IMG/VR virus record: IMGVR_UViG_3300000651_000012
Coordinates: 1 to 20,056 of that record
Source of the DNA: a virus
DNA: 20,056 nucleotides
Direction: 5' to 3' (one strand)
Position 1 is the first letter of the stretch. Each line of letters begins with the position of its first letter. A program made the translations under genes and the position numbers. The notes beneath the pieces are model-generated. The model was not told where the DNA came from. It saw only the letters and a list, made by a program, of their open reading frames with translations, and searched no databases. Of this stretch, positions 13,524 through 20,056 are shown piece by piece.

Positions 13524-13790
13524 ATGAAGAGAAAATACAAAGGCAAACCGTTACTCAAGAAAACTTGTGAATATTGTCAAGAGTTTTATATAACACGTCG
13601 TGAAGAAGCAAAATTTTGTTGCACAAATCACAGAGTATTGTGGCACTATCATATGGATACTGGAACAGCAATTACAAAGAAGAATATTAGCATCAATTCA
13701 ATATGGCCAAAAGTTATTTCAACAAGAGATGATCATGGATTTGAAATATGTTTAAATCAAGATGGTAGTTACTTAATGAGATCATTATAA
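13524..13790 (+). CDS. Small zinc-finger protein (88 aa)
   Basis: Starts MKRKYKGKPLLKKTCEYCQE after AAGGAGAATTAAT. The first half is basic, with C-x2-C (15, 18), CC (32, 33) and NH (36): an FCS/MYM-like zinc site of the KFC...C kind. The second half has strand-like segments and no motif. Likely nucleic-acid or protein binding; no exact family. First gene after the strong 18-bp stem, so it may head a separate transcript with the iron permease-like and peroxidase genes. Confidence 0.65.
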   Translation: MKRKYKGKPLLKKTCEYCQEFYITRREEAKFCCTNHRVLWHYHMDTGTAITKKNISINSIWPKVISTRDDHGFEICLNQDGSYLMRSL

Positions 13791-14123
13791 ATGTTTGAAA
13801 ACATATCAAGAGTAATTGCTGAACATTGCGGCAGAGCCTATGCGTTCATTTTGTCTGTACTTGTTGTAGTAATTTGGGGAATAACTGGACCAATATTTCA
13901 TTATTCAGATACATGGCAACTCATCATCAACACTGGAACCACAGTTGTAACTTTTTGGCTAGTGTTTATTATTCAGTCTACACAGAATAGAGATCAAATA
14001 GCATTACAATTAAAACTTGATGAATTAATCAGAGCTACCAAAGGAGCAAGAGATGAGATAGCAGGCATTGAAGATAAAACTGAAAAAGAATTGCGTGATC
14101 TCAAAGGAGAACACGATGGATAG
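13791..14123 (+). CDS. Low-affinity iron permease-like membrane protein (110 aa)
   Basis: The run AFILSVLVVVIWGITGPI...SDTWQLIINTGTTVVTFW...FIIQSTQNRD...LQLKLDELIRATKGAR is the conserved core of PF04120 (low affinity iron permease) of bacteria. There are two membrane spans (about 17-37 and 47-67). The ...SDTWQL(I)INTGTT..TF..VF.IQ.TQNRD signature and a charged helical tail follow. Length fits short bacterial members. In bacteria the family is linked by name to iron transport, but bacterial function is poorly established. It starts right after the previous stop, with no strong ribosome binding site, so coupling is likely. A phage copy is unusual. Base composition matches its neighbours, so it is not a recent arrival. 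Confidence 0.85.
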   Translation: MFENISRVIAEHCGRAYAFILSVLVVVIWGITGPIFHYSDTWQLIINTGTTVVTFWLVFIIQSTQNRDQIALQLKLDELIRATKGARDEIAGIEDKTEKELRDLKGEHDG

Positions 14124-14340
14124 AAAAGCTGTAGAAGAGGCACTAGATGCTGCAATAAATAATTGCACTGAGCTTTTTGAACTAACTGGTAAGCCTAGTC
14201 CAGAGTTATTCTTTATGTCTGGACTCGCATCGTTTCTGATAACTATGAAAACAACTGCGCCAGAAATGCATGTAGATGAAATACTACAAGTTATGCGCAG
14301 TATTGCCATGAACAAACTCCATATGGGAACTGCCACATGA
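14116..14340 (+). CDS. Small helical protein (74 aa)
   Basis: Starts MDRKAVEEALDAAINNCTEL behind AAAGGAGAACACG, which sets this ATG rather than the in-frame 14068. Entirely helical in appearance, with no Cys cluster or membrane segment. No family recognised. It overlaps the permease gene by 8 bases and the peroxidase start by the ATGA overlap, so the three are probably translated as a unit. Confidence 0.65.
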   Translation: MDRKAVEEALDAAINNCTELFELTGKPSPELFFMSGLASFLITMKTTAPEMHVDEILQVMRSIAMNKLHMGTAT

Positions 14341-15785
14341 CACAATTGCTGAAAGAGTTCCGGTCATTAGATGGATCTGGTAACAATCTTAATAATCCAA
14401 GTGAAAATCAAACTGGCACTGGTGAACGAGAATTGTTGCCACGCGGGCCAGGAGTAGGAACTGGAACTAATGCTAGGCAAATCTCTAATGTCGTTTCTTC
14501 TGGGCCGCATGCCGATGATGCTAATCCTCAAGGATTAAGCGCCATGATGTATGTGTGGGGCCAATTCCTTGATCATGATATGGATTTGACACCGCAAGAT
14601 AATACAAATCATATTGACATAACGATACCTGCTGGTGATCCAACTAAGCCAGAAGGATCTGTTATATCATTGACTCGATTTATGTTACAAGATGGAACAG
14701 CCAAAAATACAGTAAGTGGATGGATTGATGGATCACAAGTCTATGGATCAGACACAAATACTGCAAATAGTCTCCGTTTGCCTGATGGACATTTGGCAAC
14801 CAGCAGTGGAAACAATTCACCAATTGTCAATGGCCATTTCGTCGCAGGAGATGTCAGGGTTGCCGAGAATCCAGACCTTACTAGCATCACCACTCTATTC
14901 GTCCGAGAACACAACCGATTGGTTGATCAGTTACACAGAGATAATCCCAGTTGGACGGGAGACCAATTGTATAATATGGGACGCGCAATTGTGGGTGCGG
15001 AAATAGAGAACATTACATATACTGAGTTTCTTCCACATCTCCTGGGCATGACAGCTATACCTGTATACACAGGATATGATCCTAGTGTAGATGCTAGAAT
15101 TACTGAAGAGTTTTCTACAACTACATTTAGATTTGGTCACTCGATTATTAGTGGTGTCGAAGAAAAGGTTGGTCCTGATGGAAAGGAGATAAGCAGTCAA
15201 AAACTGAGTGATGCTTTCAATGATACTCCTGCTGATGTAGAATCAGATGGTGGTGTTGAATCTCTCTTGCGCGGTATTACACGAGATTTATCTGTTACCA
15301 ATGATGTGTTTGTAATTAATGATTTGCGTAATTTACTTGCTGATTCTCCTGTATTTACTGATCTATTTGCAGTAGATATACAACGTGAGCGTGACCTGAA
15401 CATTAGCAATCTTAATCAAGCTAGAATTGCATTGGGACTAAAGCCATACGGATCGTTTAGCGATTTGACCACTGATCCTAATGTGCTAAACAATTTGATT
15501 AAGTCTTATAACTCTATTAATGATGTGGATCTCTTTATTGGAGGATTAGCTGAGCCGCATATTCAAGGTGCTATTGTAGGTGAGACGTTTAGGACTATGT
15601 TGACTAACCAGTTCATTGCACTAAGGGATGGTGATCGACTGTGGTGGCAAAATGCTGGATTTGATTCTGATACACAGAAGATGATCGCCAGTAGAACATT
15701 GGCTAATATACTTGACGATAATGCCAATGTAACAATACCAGGTAAAGATGTGTTCTTGGCAAGCAACCCAGTGGATGCTTCATAA
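14337..15785 (+). CDS. Animal-type haem peroxidase (peroxidase-cyclooxygenase family, 482 aa)
   Basis: A complete bacterial-style member of the animal haem peroxidase family. FRSLDGSGNNL opens the chain. WGQFLDHD (74-81) supplies distal Gln76, haem-linked Asp79 and distal His80. VRVAEN (173-178) supplies distal Arg174 and haem-linked Glu177. FVREHNRL follows. FRFGHS (264-269) supplies proximal His268. IQRERDLNISNLNQAR and RDGDRLWWQN are family landmarks. All expected catalytic residues are present, so an active enzyme oxidising halides or organic substrates with hydrogen peroxide is likely. No signal peptide is seen, so it would be cytoplasmic, released by lysis, or virion-borne. Coupled to the upstream gene (ATGA) and downstream gene (TAATG). 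This is a striking cargo for a phage. Confidence 0.9.
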   Translation: MTQLLKEFRSLDGSGNNLNNPSENQTGTGERELLPRGPGVGTGTNARQISNVVSSGPHADDANPQGLSAMMYVWGQFLDHDMDLTPQDNTNHIDITIPAGDPTKPEGSVISLTRFMLQDGTAKNTVSGWIDGSQVYGSDTNTANSLRLPDGHLATSSGNNSPIVNGHFVAGDVRVAENPDLTSITTLFVREHNRLVDQLHRDNPSWTGDQLYNMGRAIVGAEIENITYTEFLPHLLGMTAIPVYTGYDPSVDARITEEFSTTTFRFGHSIISGVEEKVGPDGKEISSQKLSDAFNDTPADVESDGGVESLLRGITRDLSVTNDVFVINDLRNLLADSPVFTDLFAVDIQRERDLNISNLNQARIALGLKPYGSFSDLTTDPNVLNNLIKSYNSINDVDLFIGGLAEPHIQGAIVGETFRTMLTNQFIALRDGDRLWWQNAGFDSDTQKMIASRTLANILDDNANVTIPGKDVFLASNPVDAS

Positions 15786-16024
15786 TGTCTAGAGCAGGAG
15801 AGAAAATAGCAGCAGGTAGAGAAATGCAAATGAGAATAGCAGAGGCAGAATCAACACTGCGATTACTTGCATATCAAGTTGGGATAAAATGCAAACAGTG
15901 TAATGTTGTTATTAAAGATGGAGAACACATTGGCGGTATATCATTCTTAGCCATTGATGGAGTTAACTTTATGGCAAGTCCATATTGTGTAAATTGTACA
16001 GAAAGGATTTGTCATGATCTTTAA
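15785..16024 (+). CDS. Small Cys4 zinc-ribbon-like protein (79 aa)
   Basis: Starts MSRAGEKIAAGREMQMRIAE, sharing a base with the peroxidase stop (TAATG). An N-terminal helix is followed by CKQC and, about 30 residues on, CVNC: a zinc-ribbon or treble-clef-like pair. Function unknown. No ribosome binding site of its own, so it depends on translation of the peroxidase. It overlaps the helicase start by 11 bases. Confidence 0.65.
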   Translation: MSRAGEKIAAGREMQMRIAEAESTLRLLAYQVGIKCKQCNVVIKDGEHIGGISFLAIDGVNFMASPYCVNCTERICHDL

Positions 16025-17441
16025 TACACAACCATATAAGCACCAAGTAGAAGCCATAAACACAGCTTGGCTACGTCCTGGCTTTGCCTATTTCTTAGAA
16101 CAAGGCACAGGCAAAAGCAAAATCATTATTGATGAAATAGTTAATTTGATAGAACTCGGAGAGATCAATTGTGCCATCATTTTGGCTCCCAATAATGTTC
16201 ATGTAAATTGGAAATATGAATTTGAAAAACATTGGCCAGATTATGATAAATTCGCAATACAAGTATGGCATTCTAACAAGAAAAAAGTTCTTCGTGAAGA
16301 AGAAACCAGATCAATATTAAAGTCAGGAAAAGTTCTCATATTCCTGATGAATATTGAAGCAATATCTACAACATCTGGAAGAGAATATGTCATACGTATT
16401 CTCAGAGCATGTAGACAAACATATATGGCAATAGATGAAAGCCACAAGATTAAAACTCCTGGCGCATTGAGAACTAGAGCAGCAATAGAATTTAGCAGAT
16501 TTGCTAAGTTCAGACGTATTGCTACAGGAACAGAAGCAGAAGAAGGATTGGAGAACCTTTATACACAATTCAGGTTTCTCGATCCAAATATCATTGGAAT
16601 AAGATCATATACTGCATTTTGTCGTATGTTTTGTATAATGGGAGGATATGAAAACAGAGAAATCAAAGGTTATCATAATCAGGAGATGCTGGCCAGTAGA
16701 ATAGCACCTCACATCTTCAATCGGCGCAAGAAAGATTGTTTGGATTTACCAGACAAGGTATATGTTACTCATCAAATAGGAATGACGCTTGAACAGCATA
16801 AATTATATACACAACTTGAAGAAGATTTAATTTTGGAGCTTAAAAGTGGACTCATAGTAGATGCCACGATAGCAATAACAAGAATGATGCGTCTACAACA
16901 AGTATTGTGTGGGCATATTAATAGTTCAGATGCTGAATCCACAAAAAATTCAGAGATCATACCATCTCATAGGGCTGATTTTGTTGCTGATATCGTTGAA
17001 GACGCTAGCAGTAAAGTCATTATATTCTGCCGATTTGTCAAAGATGTCGAGCTAGTAATTACAGCACTCTCCAATAAAGGCATCCGAGGGATAGGGGTGT
17101 CCGGTCTAATTGAGAGCGATCGTAGACTGTGTGAGATAAATAGATGGAGAACAGACCCAAGTATTAAAGCATTAGCAATTACAACCGCTACTGGCGGTGT
17201 GGGGCTTACGTTGAATGAAGCCTCAACGACAATATTCTATAGCAATAGTTGGTCATCCACAGATAGGATACAAGCCGAAGATCGTAACCACCGCATCGGC
17301 CAGGAGAACAAAGTAACGTATCATGATATTGTAGTTCATAATAAGATTGATCATAGATTATTGAAGGCTCTACAAAGCAAAAAATCAGCAGCACTACAAT
17401 TTAGACAAATGGTTGATGTAATTCGTTTCCTTGAAGAATGA
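16014..17441 (+). CDS. SNF2-family DNA helicase/translocase (475 aa)
   Basis: An SNF2-type superfamily 2 ATPase with both RecA-like lobes. Q-motif-like PYKHQ (7-11), Walker A GTGKS (31-35), DESH (141-144) in place of DEAH, ATGTE..EGLENLY as motif III, TGGVGLTLNEAS as motif V, and QAEDRNHRIGQ (about 420-430) as motif VI, containing the arginine finger. It probably moves along or remodels duplex DNA during phage replication or repair. The ATG at 16014 follows GAAAGGATTT at good distance. Motif III has TEAE in place of the usual TP. GCCAGGAG (17299-17306) encodes the GQE of motif VI. Last gene of the + strand block; its stop abuts the opposite-strand stop. Confidence 0.9.
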   Translation: MIFNTQPYKHQVEAINTAWLRPGFAYFLEQGTGKSKIIIDEIVNLIELGEINCAIILAPNNVHVNWKYEFEKHWPDYDKFAIQVWHSNKKKVLREEETRSILKSGKVLIFLMNIEAISTTSGREYVIRILRACRQTYMAIDESHKIKTPGALRTRAAIEFSRFAKFRRIATGTEAEEGLENLYTQFRFLDPNIIGIRSYTAFCRMFCIMGGYENREIKGYHNQEMLASRIAPHIFNRRKKDCLDLPDKVYVTHQIGMTLEQHKLYTQLEEDLILELKSGLIVDATIAITRMMRLQQVLCGHINSSDAESTKNSEIIPSHRADFVADIVEDASSKVIIFCRFVKDVELVITALSNKGIRGIGVSGLIESDRRLCEINRWRTDPSIKALAITTATGGVGLTLNEASTTIFYSNSWSSTDRIQAEDRNHRIGQENKVTYHDIVVHNKIDHRLLKALQSKKSAALQFRQMVDVIRFLEE

Positions 17442-17573
17442 TCATTTCTTCCTTTTGGGCAAATGTTTTATGCCTCGTTTCTTATCAGCATTGTGCCATT
17501 CTTTGGCCCATTTTGCACCTTGTTTAGCTTTCATTGCTACAAAGCGAGCTTGTGCTTTACTTTTGCTGGGCAT
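17442..17573 (-). CDS. Small basic phage protein (43 aa)
   Basis: Reads MPSKSKAQARFVAMKAKQGA and ends LPKRKK. Strongly basic. The MP(S/A)KSKAQ-R-F opening is typical of small phage proteins I recall near packaging and structural genes, similar in style to DUF3008. Likely nucleic-acid-binding or virion-associated, but no role is established. Its stop is back to back with the helicase stop, sharing the palindrome TGATCA (17439-17444), so the two transcription blocks converge here without any gap. It overlaps the upstream gene by 17 bases. Confidence 0.7.
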   Translation of the reverse strand: MPSKSKAQARFVAMKAKQGAKWAKEWHNADKKRGIKHLPKRKK

Positions 17574-17841
17574 GATTGTGATCTAACATGTTATGGATTG
17601 TGTCACATGTTTCTACAACAGACAAAAATTTACCATTGGTTGTAACAACAATACATTTTACTGTGGGTGGAAAATGTTTAACTATGTCACCCTTAATGGG
17701 TTCTCGCAGTGAGCTTATCTCGTTAATATTGACAAAGGATCGCTGGCCATATGGGCCATGCAATTCCAAAAACTCAACCTTTATCAATATAACAATTGAT
17801 GCTGCAAAAAGCAGCGCTTTATCTTTTATTTGATCCAGCAT
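17557..17841 (-). CDS. FlbD-like small protein with hydrophobic N-terminus (94 aa)
   Basis: The likely start is MLDQIKDKALLFAASIVILI, inside the end of the upstream gene. A longer start at 17898 would overlap that gene by 80 bases and is disfavoured. Residues 9-21 are hydrophobic but short. After that, the pattern F.N..EI.SLREP...........C.VV.TNGKFLSVVET.D.I...L resembles the small beta-rich FlbD fold of flagellar regulators, seen also in phage proteins near structural genes. The function in phage is unknown. No clear ribosome binding site, so coupling is probable. Confidence 0.5.
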   Translation of the reverse strand: MLDQIKDKALLFAASIVILIKVEFLELHGPYGQRSFVNINEISSLREPIKGDIVKHFPPTVKCIVVTTNGKFLSVVETCDTIHNMLDHNHAQQK

Positions 17842-18046
17842 CAGATGTTTCACGTTTGCTGAATCGTTCCATAGTTGCCCATAACTTTTGCTGAGCAACT
17901 ATTTGAGCTTCTACTTCTGGCGGGTTGAGTTTGCCTTGTAAAGCTAGTTCACAAGATTTCTGCATTTGCTCTAATTGTTCTGGAGTAATAAGATTTGGAA
18001 GAACAGGATCAACTTTAGGCTCAACTTTTTCAGGATTATCTGACAT
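17819..18046 (-). CDS. Small hydrophilic phage protein (75 aa)
   Basis: Starts MSDNPEKVEPKVDPVLPNLI after AGGAGACAATC, a good ribosome binding site. The N-terminus is Pro- and Glu-rich and probably disordered. The rest is one long helix (EQLEQMQKSCELALQGKL...AQIVAQQKLWATMERF). No family recognised. It lies downstream of the tail-fibre-like gene in the same transcript. Confidence 0.65.
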   Translation of the reverse strand: MSDNPEKVEPKVDPVLPNLITPEQLEQMQKSCELALQGKLNPPEVEAQIVAQQKLWATMERFSKRETSDAGSNKR

Positions 18047-18055
18047 GATTGTCTC

Positions 18056-19120
18056 CTATATAAGCATACCATAAGTCGCAGCATCAACTATTCCTGCAAT
18101 TGTTCCAGGAATAGAACTGTCGCCTGTGCCAGACATATTAATTATAGCACCAGTATTTACAATGTATTTTCTGCCAACTATAGTTCCAGTGAAAGTTGCG
18201 CTCCAAGCATTCATATTTCCGTTACTTTCACAAAGATAAAAGCAACCACTAAAAGTTGGATTTCCTGTGATAGTAATTGTATTTCTCGCATTGGTAAAAC
18301 TTCCACCTGTAGTTGCTCTTACGTGATAAGGTGAAGCACCATAAATTGAATATTTACCTGAAGCTCCCTGCCAAGGATAAACAACACCACTACCTGAAAC
18401 AAGTATTTGCATTTGTGAGCAAGGACCAAATGCTATTGTATCGTGAACAATAGCACCACCACGATCAGCAAAAAAACCAATACCAGCAGGAGTATAATCG
18501 CCTGTTGATCCAGTCGCCTCTACTGAAAAACCTTGAGCATATAAATTGGCACCACCACTTGCAAAGACAGCAGCACCATTAGCATTTTTAATTATGTATG
18601 ATCTAGGGTTTGCTATATCTCCTTGAACAATTAAATTGCCATTAATAATTGGTTGATTATGATAAAATGGATCATAAGTTCCAGGAACCTTTAATTGAAC
18701 AATAATGTTGTGACCACCACCATCAATAGTAGCATAGACTGTATTTATTGCTTTCTGAACAGTTTTCCAAGGATTGCCTGTTGTACCATTACCAGTAACA
18801 TCATTACCATTAACCACATCAACATAAAGTGCCAAATCTGCAGTAAGCTTAGTTCTCTGCAGACTCCTAATAGCATTCCACAATTGTGTTAAATCATTAT
18901 ATACAGGCGTCATACTAGCGCCAAGTATACAATTGGCTATTTGACCATATAACCAATTGTCTTTATCATCTACCCATTGAAACATACTATTGAATTGTTC
19001 AACAGTAGGAGGCGCCTGACCAATAAATGCCCAACCTGCATCCGCTTGTGCAAATGTAGGATCATCAGTTAATCCACTCTTTGCCCATTCATGGCCAAAA
19101 CGATCCCACCAAGATGGCAT
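18056..19120 (-). CDS. Tail-fibre / tailspike-like protein with beta-helix (354 aa)
   Basis: Starts MPSWWDRFGHEWAKSGLTDD after AGGGAGAACGAAT. Residues 1-90 look like a virion-attachment segment. From about 97, LYVDVVNGNDVTGNGTTGNPWKTVQKAINTVY is the classic opening of a right-handed beta-helix (pectate-lyase-like) found in phage tail fibres and spikes. Gly-, Asn- and Thr-rich strands continue to the end. The C-terminus (GTIAGIVDAATYGMLI) resembles the ending of the partial protein at the window edge (ALASLITALAAYGLI), suggesting a shared role at virion fibres. It probably binds host surface glycan. No catalytic residues can be assigned. Confidence 0.75.
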   Translation of the reverse strand: MPSWWDRFGHEWAKSGLTDDPTFAQADAGWAFIGQAPPTVEQFNSMFQWVDDKDNWLYGQIANCILGASMTPVYNDLTQLWNAIRSLQRTKLTADLALYVDVVNGNDVTGNGTTGNPWKTVQKAINTVYATIDGGGHNIIVQLKVPGTYDPFYHNQPIINGNLIVQGDIANPRSYIIKNANGAAVFASGGANLYAQGFSVEATGSTGDYTPAGIGFFADRGGAIVHDTIAFGPCSQMQILVSGSGVVYPWQGASGKYSIYGASPYHVRATTGGSFTNARNTITITGNPTFSGCFYLCESNGNMNAWSATFTGTIVGRKYIVNTGAIINMSGTGDSSIPGTIAGIVDAATYGMLI

Positions 19121-19132
19121 ATTCGTTCTCCC

Positions 19133-19306
19133 TTATGGATACCAATGATAACCAGCATACGGTAAGAATAGGCCAACTAGCAATACAACAACCAATACAG
19201 TTAGAATTATACCTATTGGATTGTTATATGCAACGTGACCTGAACTATATCCCCATCCACCTCCAAGTAACAATAGCACTATTAATATGACCAATACAAG
19301 GGTCAT
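19133..19306 (-). CDS. DUF3309-like small membrane protein (57 aa)
   Basis: Reads MTLVLVILIVLLLLGGGWGY, a Gly/Tyr/Ser loop, then a second span (IGIILTVLVVVLLVGLFL). Two membrane segments linked by a Gly-rich loop are the pattern of DUF3309 proteins, common in proteobacteria and their phages. Function unknown; such proteins in structural regions may be holin-like or membrane-modifying, but this is not shown. It starts one base after the upstream stop (GAGTAA then ATG) with GGAGGAG inside the upstream gene's end as ribosome binding site. Confidence 0.65.
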   Translation of the reverse strand: MTLVLVILIVLLLLGGGWGYSSGHVAYNNPIGIILTVLVVVLLVGLFLPYAGYHWYP

Positions 19307-19504
19307 TTACTCCTCCATTGGTCTAAAATCGCTCTGCCCATTAGGTCTATTCTCCTGGCGGGGCATGTTCTGCGGCTGATCAACTTGAGCTTGCAGCTGC
19401 ATTGAAACTTGATTGATCAACGGAGCAGCTACCTTAAACGGTTGCTCGGCCAGGAGCGTGAGGATATTGTTCCAAGTCTCAATACTCAAGTTTACAACAG
19501 GCAT
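19307..19504 (-). CDS. Small conserved phage protein (65 aa)
   Basis: Starts MPVVNLSIETWNNILTLLAE after AAGGAGAGTAAC; a start at 19555 is disfavoured because it lies within the upstream gene. The N-terminal half is helical (ETWNNILTLLAEQPFKVAAPLINQV). The C-terminal half is Gln-, Asn- and Pro-rich and likely disordered. It lies between two tail-region genes, typical of a small virion or assembly protein. Two copies of the dispersed motif, 19352-19359 and 19449-19456, fall in this short gene. Confidence 0.65.
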   Translation of the reverse strand: MPVVNLSIETWNNILTLLAEQPFKVAAPLINQVSMQLQAQVDQPQNMPRQENRPNGQSDFRPMEE

Positions 19505-19514
19505 GTTACTCTCC

Positions 19515-20056
19515 TTATGCTGTAGTCGTATCAGTGATAAGTCCATAAGCCGCAAGAGCAGTTATCAATGAGGCCAAAGCTGCATTGCTGCCTTTAGCTC
19601 CAGATACTGTGGCTTTTGCTTGTGGTGCTGTATTATAGAACCCAACATTGCCAATAATACGCACACCACCTGTCCCTTGACCTTGTATTGCAAGATTAAT
19701 GTTGGTATCTGTGCCATTTGCTTGCACAAATACTTGTCCACCAGCACCAGCCGGAGCAATCTGGCAATAGTTAGCAGGAGCAGAGGCTGTGCCGGCAATA
19801 CGAAACGCAGGAGCACCACCTTGTTGAAGTGTAAATATAGATGTGCTAGCACCCATATTCCAACGAACGTTACTGGTATTGCCCATTGTTATATCAAGAG
19901 GATTAGCGCCCTGTCCCTGCCCCAAAGTTACTGTATTGCCAGTGGATACAAAATTGGGACATGTAAGAGTATTGCTAAATGTTGTCACGCGTGTAGCACG
20001 AGTAACAGTAAAGGCAGTTCCAAGAGATACGCCAGAATCATCATAAGCAGTCAGAT
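19515..20056 (-). CDS. Tail protein, 5' end cut by the window
   Basis: The - strand frame is open to the window end (visible part LTAYDDSGVSLGTAFTVTRA onward) and ends ALASLITALAAYGLITDTTTA. About 179 residues are visible. A GTG at 19988 is not a convincing start because coding continues upstream without a stop. The visible part is Gly-, Thr- and Asn-rich with short repeating strands (NTVTLGQGQGANPLDITMG, TGGVRIIGNV), typical of phage tail fibres or receptor-binding appendages. The true start and size are outside the window. Confidence 0.7.
   Translation of the reverse strand, partial: LTAYDDSGVSLGTAFTVTRATRVTTFSNTLTCPNFVSTGNTVTLGQGQGANPLDITMGNTSNVRWNMGASTSIFTLQQGGAPAFRIAGTASAPANYCQIAPAGAGGQVFVQANGTDTNINLAIQGQGTGGVRIIGNVGFYNTAPQAKATVSGAKGSNAALASLITALAAYGLITDTTTA

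Noticed and set aside
14025-14345. A - strand open frame of 106 codons opposite the permease and small helical gene
   Set aside because: Low-complexity Ser/Ile/Phe-rich shadow of clearly coding + strand genes (PF04120-like and coupled neighbours).
6-19456. Whether the repeated octamer is a CRISPR array or iteron array
   Set aside because: Copies are spread singly over the whole window with irregular spacing and both orientations, mostly inside genes; no clustered repeat-spacer or iteron block exists.
19988-20056. A GTG at 19988 as the start of the last - strand gene
   Set aside because: The same frame continues without a stop to the window end and still encodes plausible protein, so the gene is treated as truncated.
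1-20056. Promoters with sigma-70-type boxes
   Set aside because: AT-rich DNA gives many partial matches; none had convincing -35 and -10 boxes at the right spacing ahead of a transcript start that the layout demands.

Overview
The window reads as part of a tailed-phage (Caudoviricetes-type) genome, or a prophage or metagenomic phage contig. Genes are tightly packed and often overlap by 1-4 bases. There is a phage DNA-replication and nucleotide module on the + strand. A block on the - strand carries a tail-fibre-like protein beside small proteins typical of phage structural regions. The DNA is AT-rich. The host cannot be fixed from the sequence; the families seen (low-affinity iron permease-like, DUF3309-like, bacterial haem peroxidase) are common in proteobacteria, and a proteobacterial, perhaps alphaproteobacterial, host is only a guess.

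Layout. (1) 1-4984, + strand: small accessory genes, several with Cys-rich zinc-binding patterns or single membrane segments, ending in a helix-turn-helix regulator. Many open with a repeated leader, CTAGAAAGGAATGGAACA then ATG, preceded by RNA-type hairpins. (2) 5078-10476, + strand: a coiled-coil phage protein, a DUF3102-like protein, a possible ssDNA-binding protein, then an FAD oxidoreductase, a ThyX-like protein, a MazG-like protein, a DUF1599-like protein and a DnaQ-like exonuclease. (3) 10473-13389: a small Cys protein and a 928-residue C-family DNA polymerase (DnaE-like). (4) 13524-15785: a zinc-finger protein, a PF04120-type low-affinity iron permease-like membrane protein, a small helical protein, and a complete animal-type haem peroxidase. 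The last is very unexpected among phage replication genes. (5) 15785-17441: a Cys4 protein and an SNF2-type helicase. (6) 17442-20056, - strand: small proteins, a beta-helix tail-fibre-like protein, a DUF3309-like membrane protein, and a partial tail protein cut by the window end. The two transcription blocks converge exactly at 17441/17442.

Working together: the polymerase, with its separate proofreading exonuclease, and the SNF2 helicase replicate phage DNA. The ThyX/MazG/DUF1599/FAD cluster adjusts or possibly modifies the nucleotide pool. The iron permease-like protein and haem peroxidase suggest manipulation of host iron or redox state. Independently of gene boundaries, the octamer GCCAGGAG (or its complement CTCCTGGC) occurs 21 times by hand count, on both strands and in all reading frames. 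It is always preceded by G or C. No assigned gene function explains this. No promoter, tRNA, CRISPR array or attachment site could be supported, and no gene-free stretch exceeds about 135 bases.
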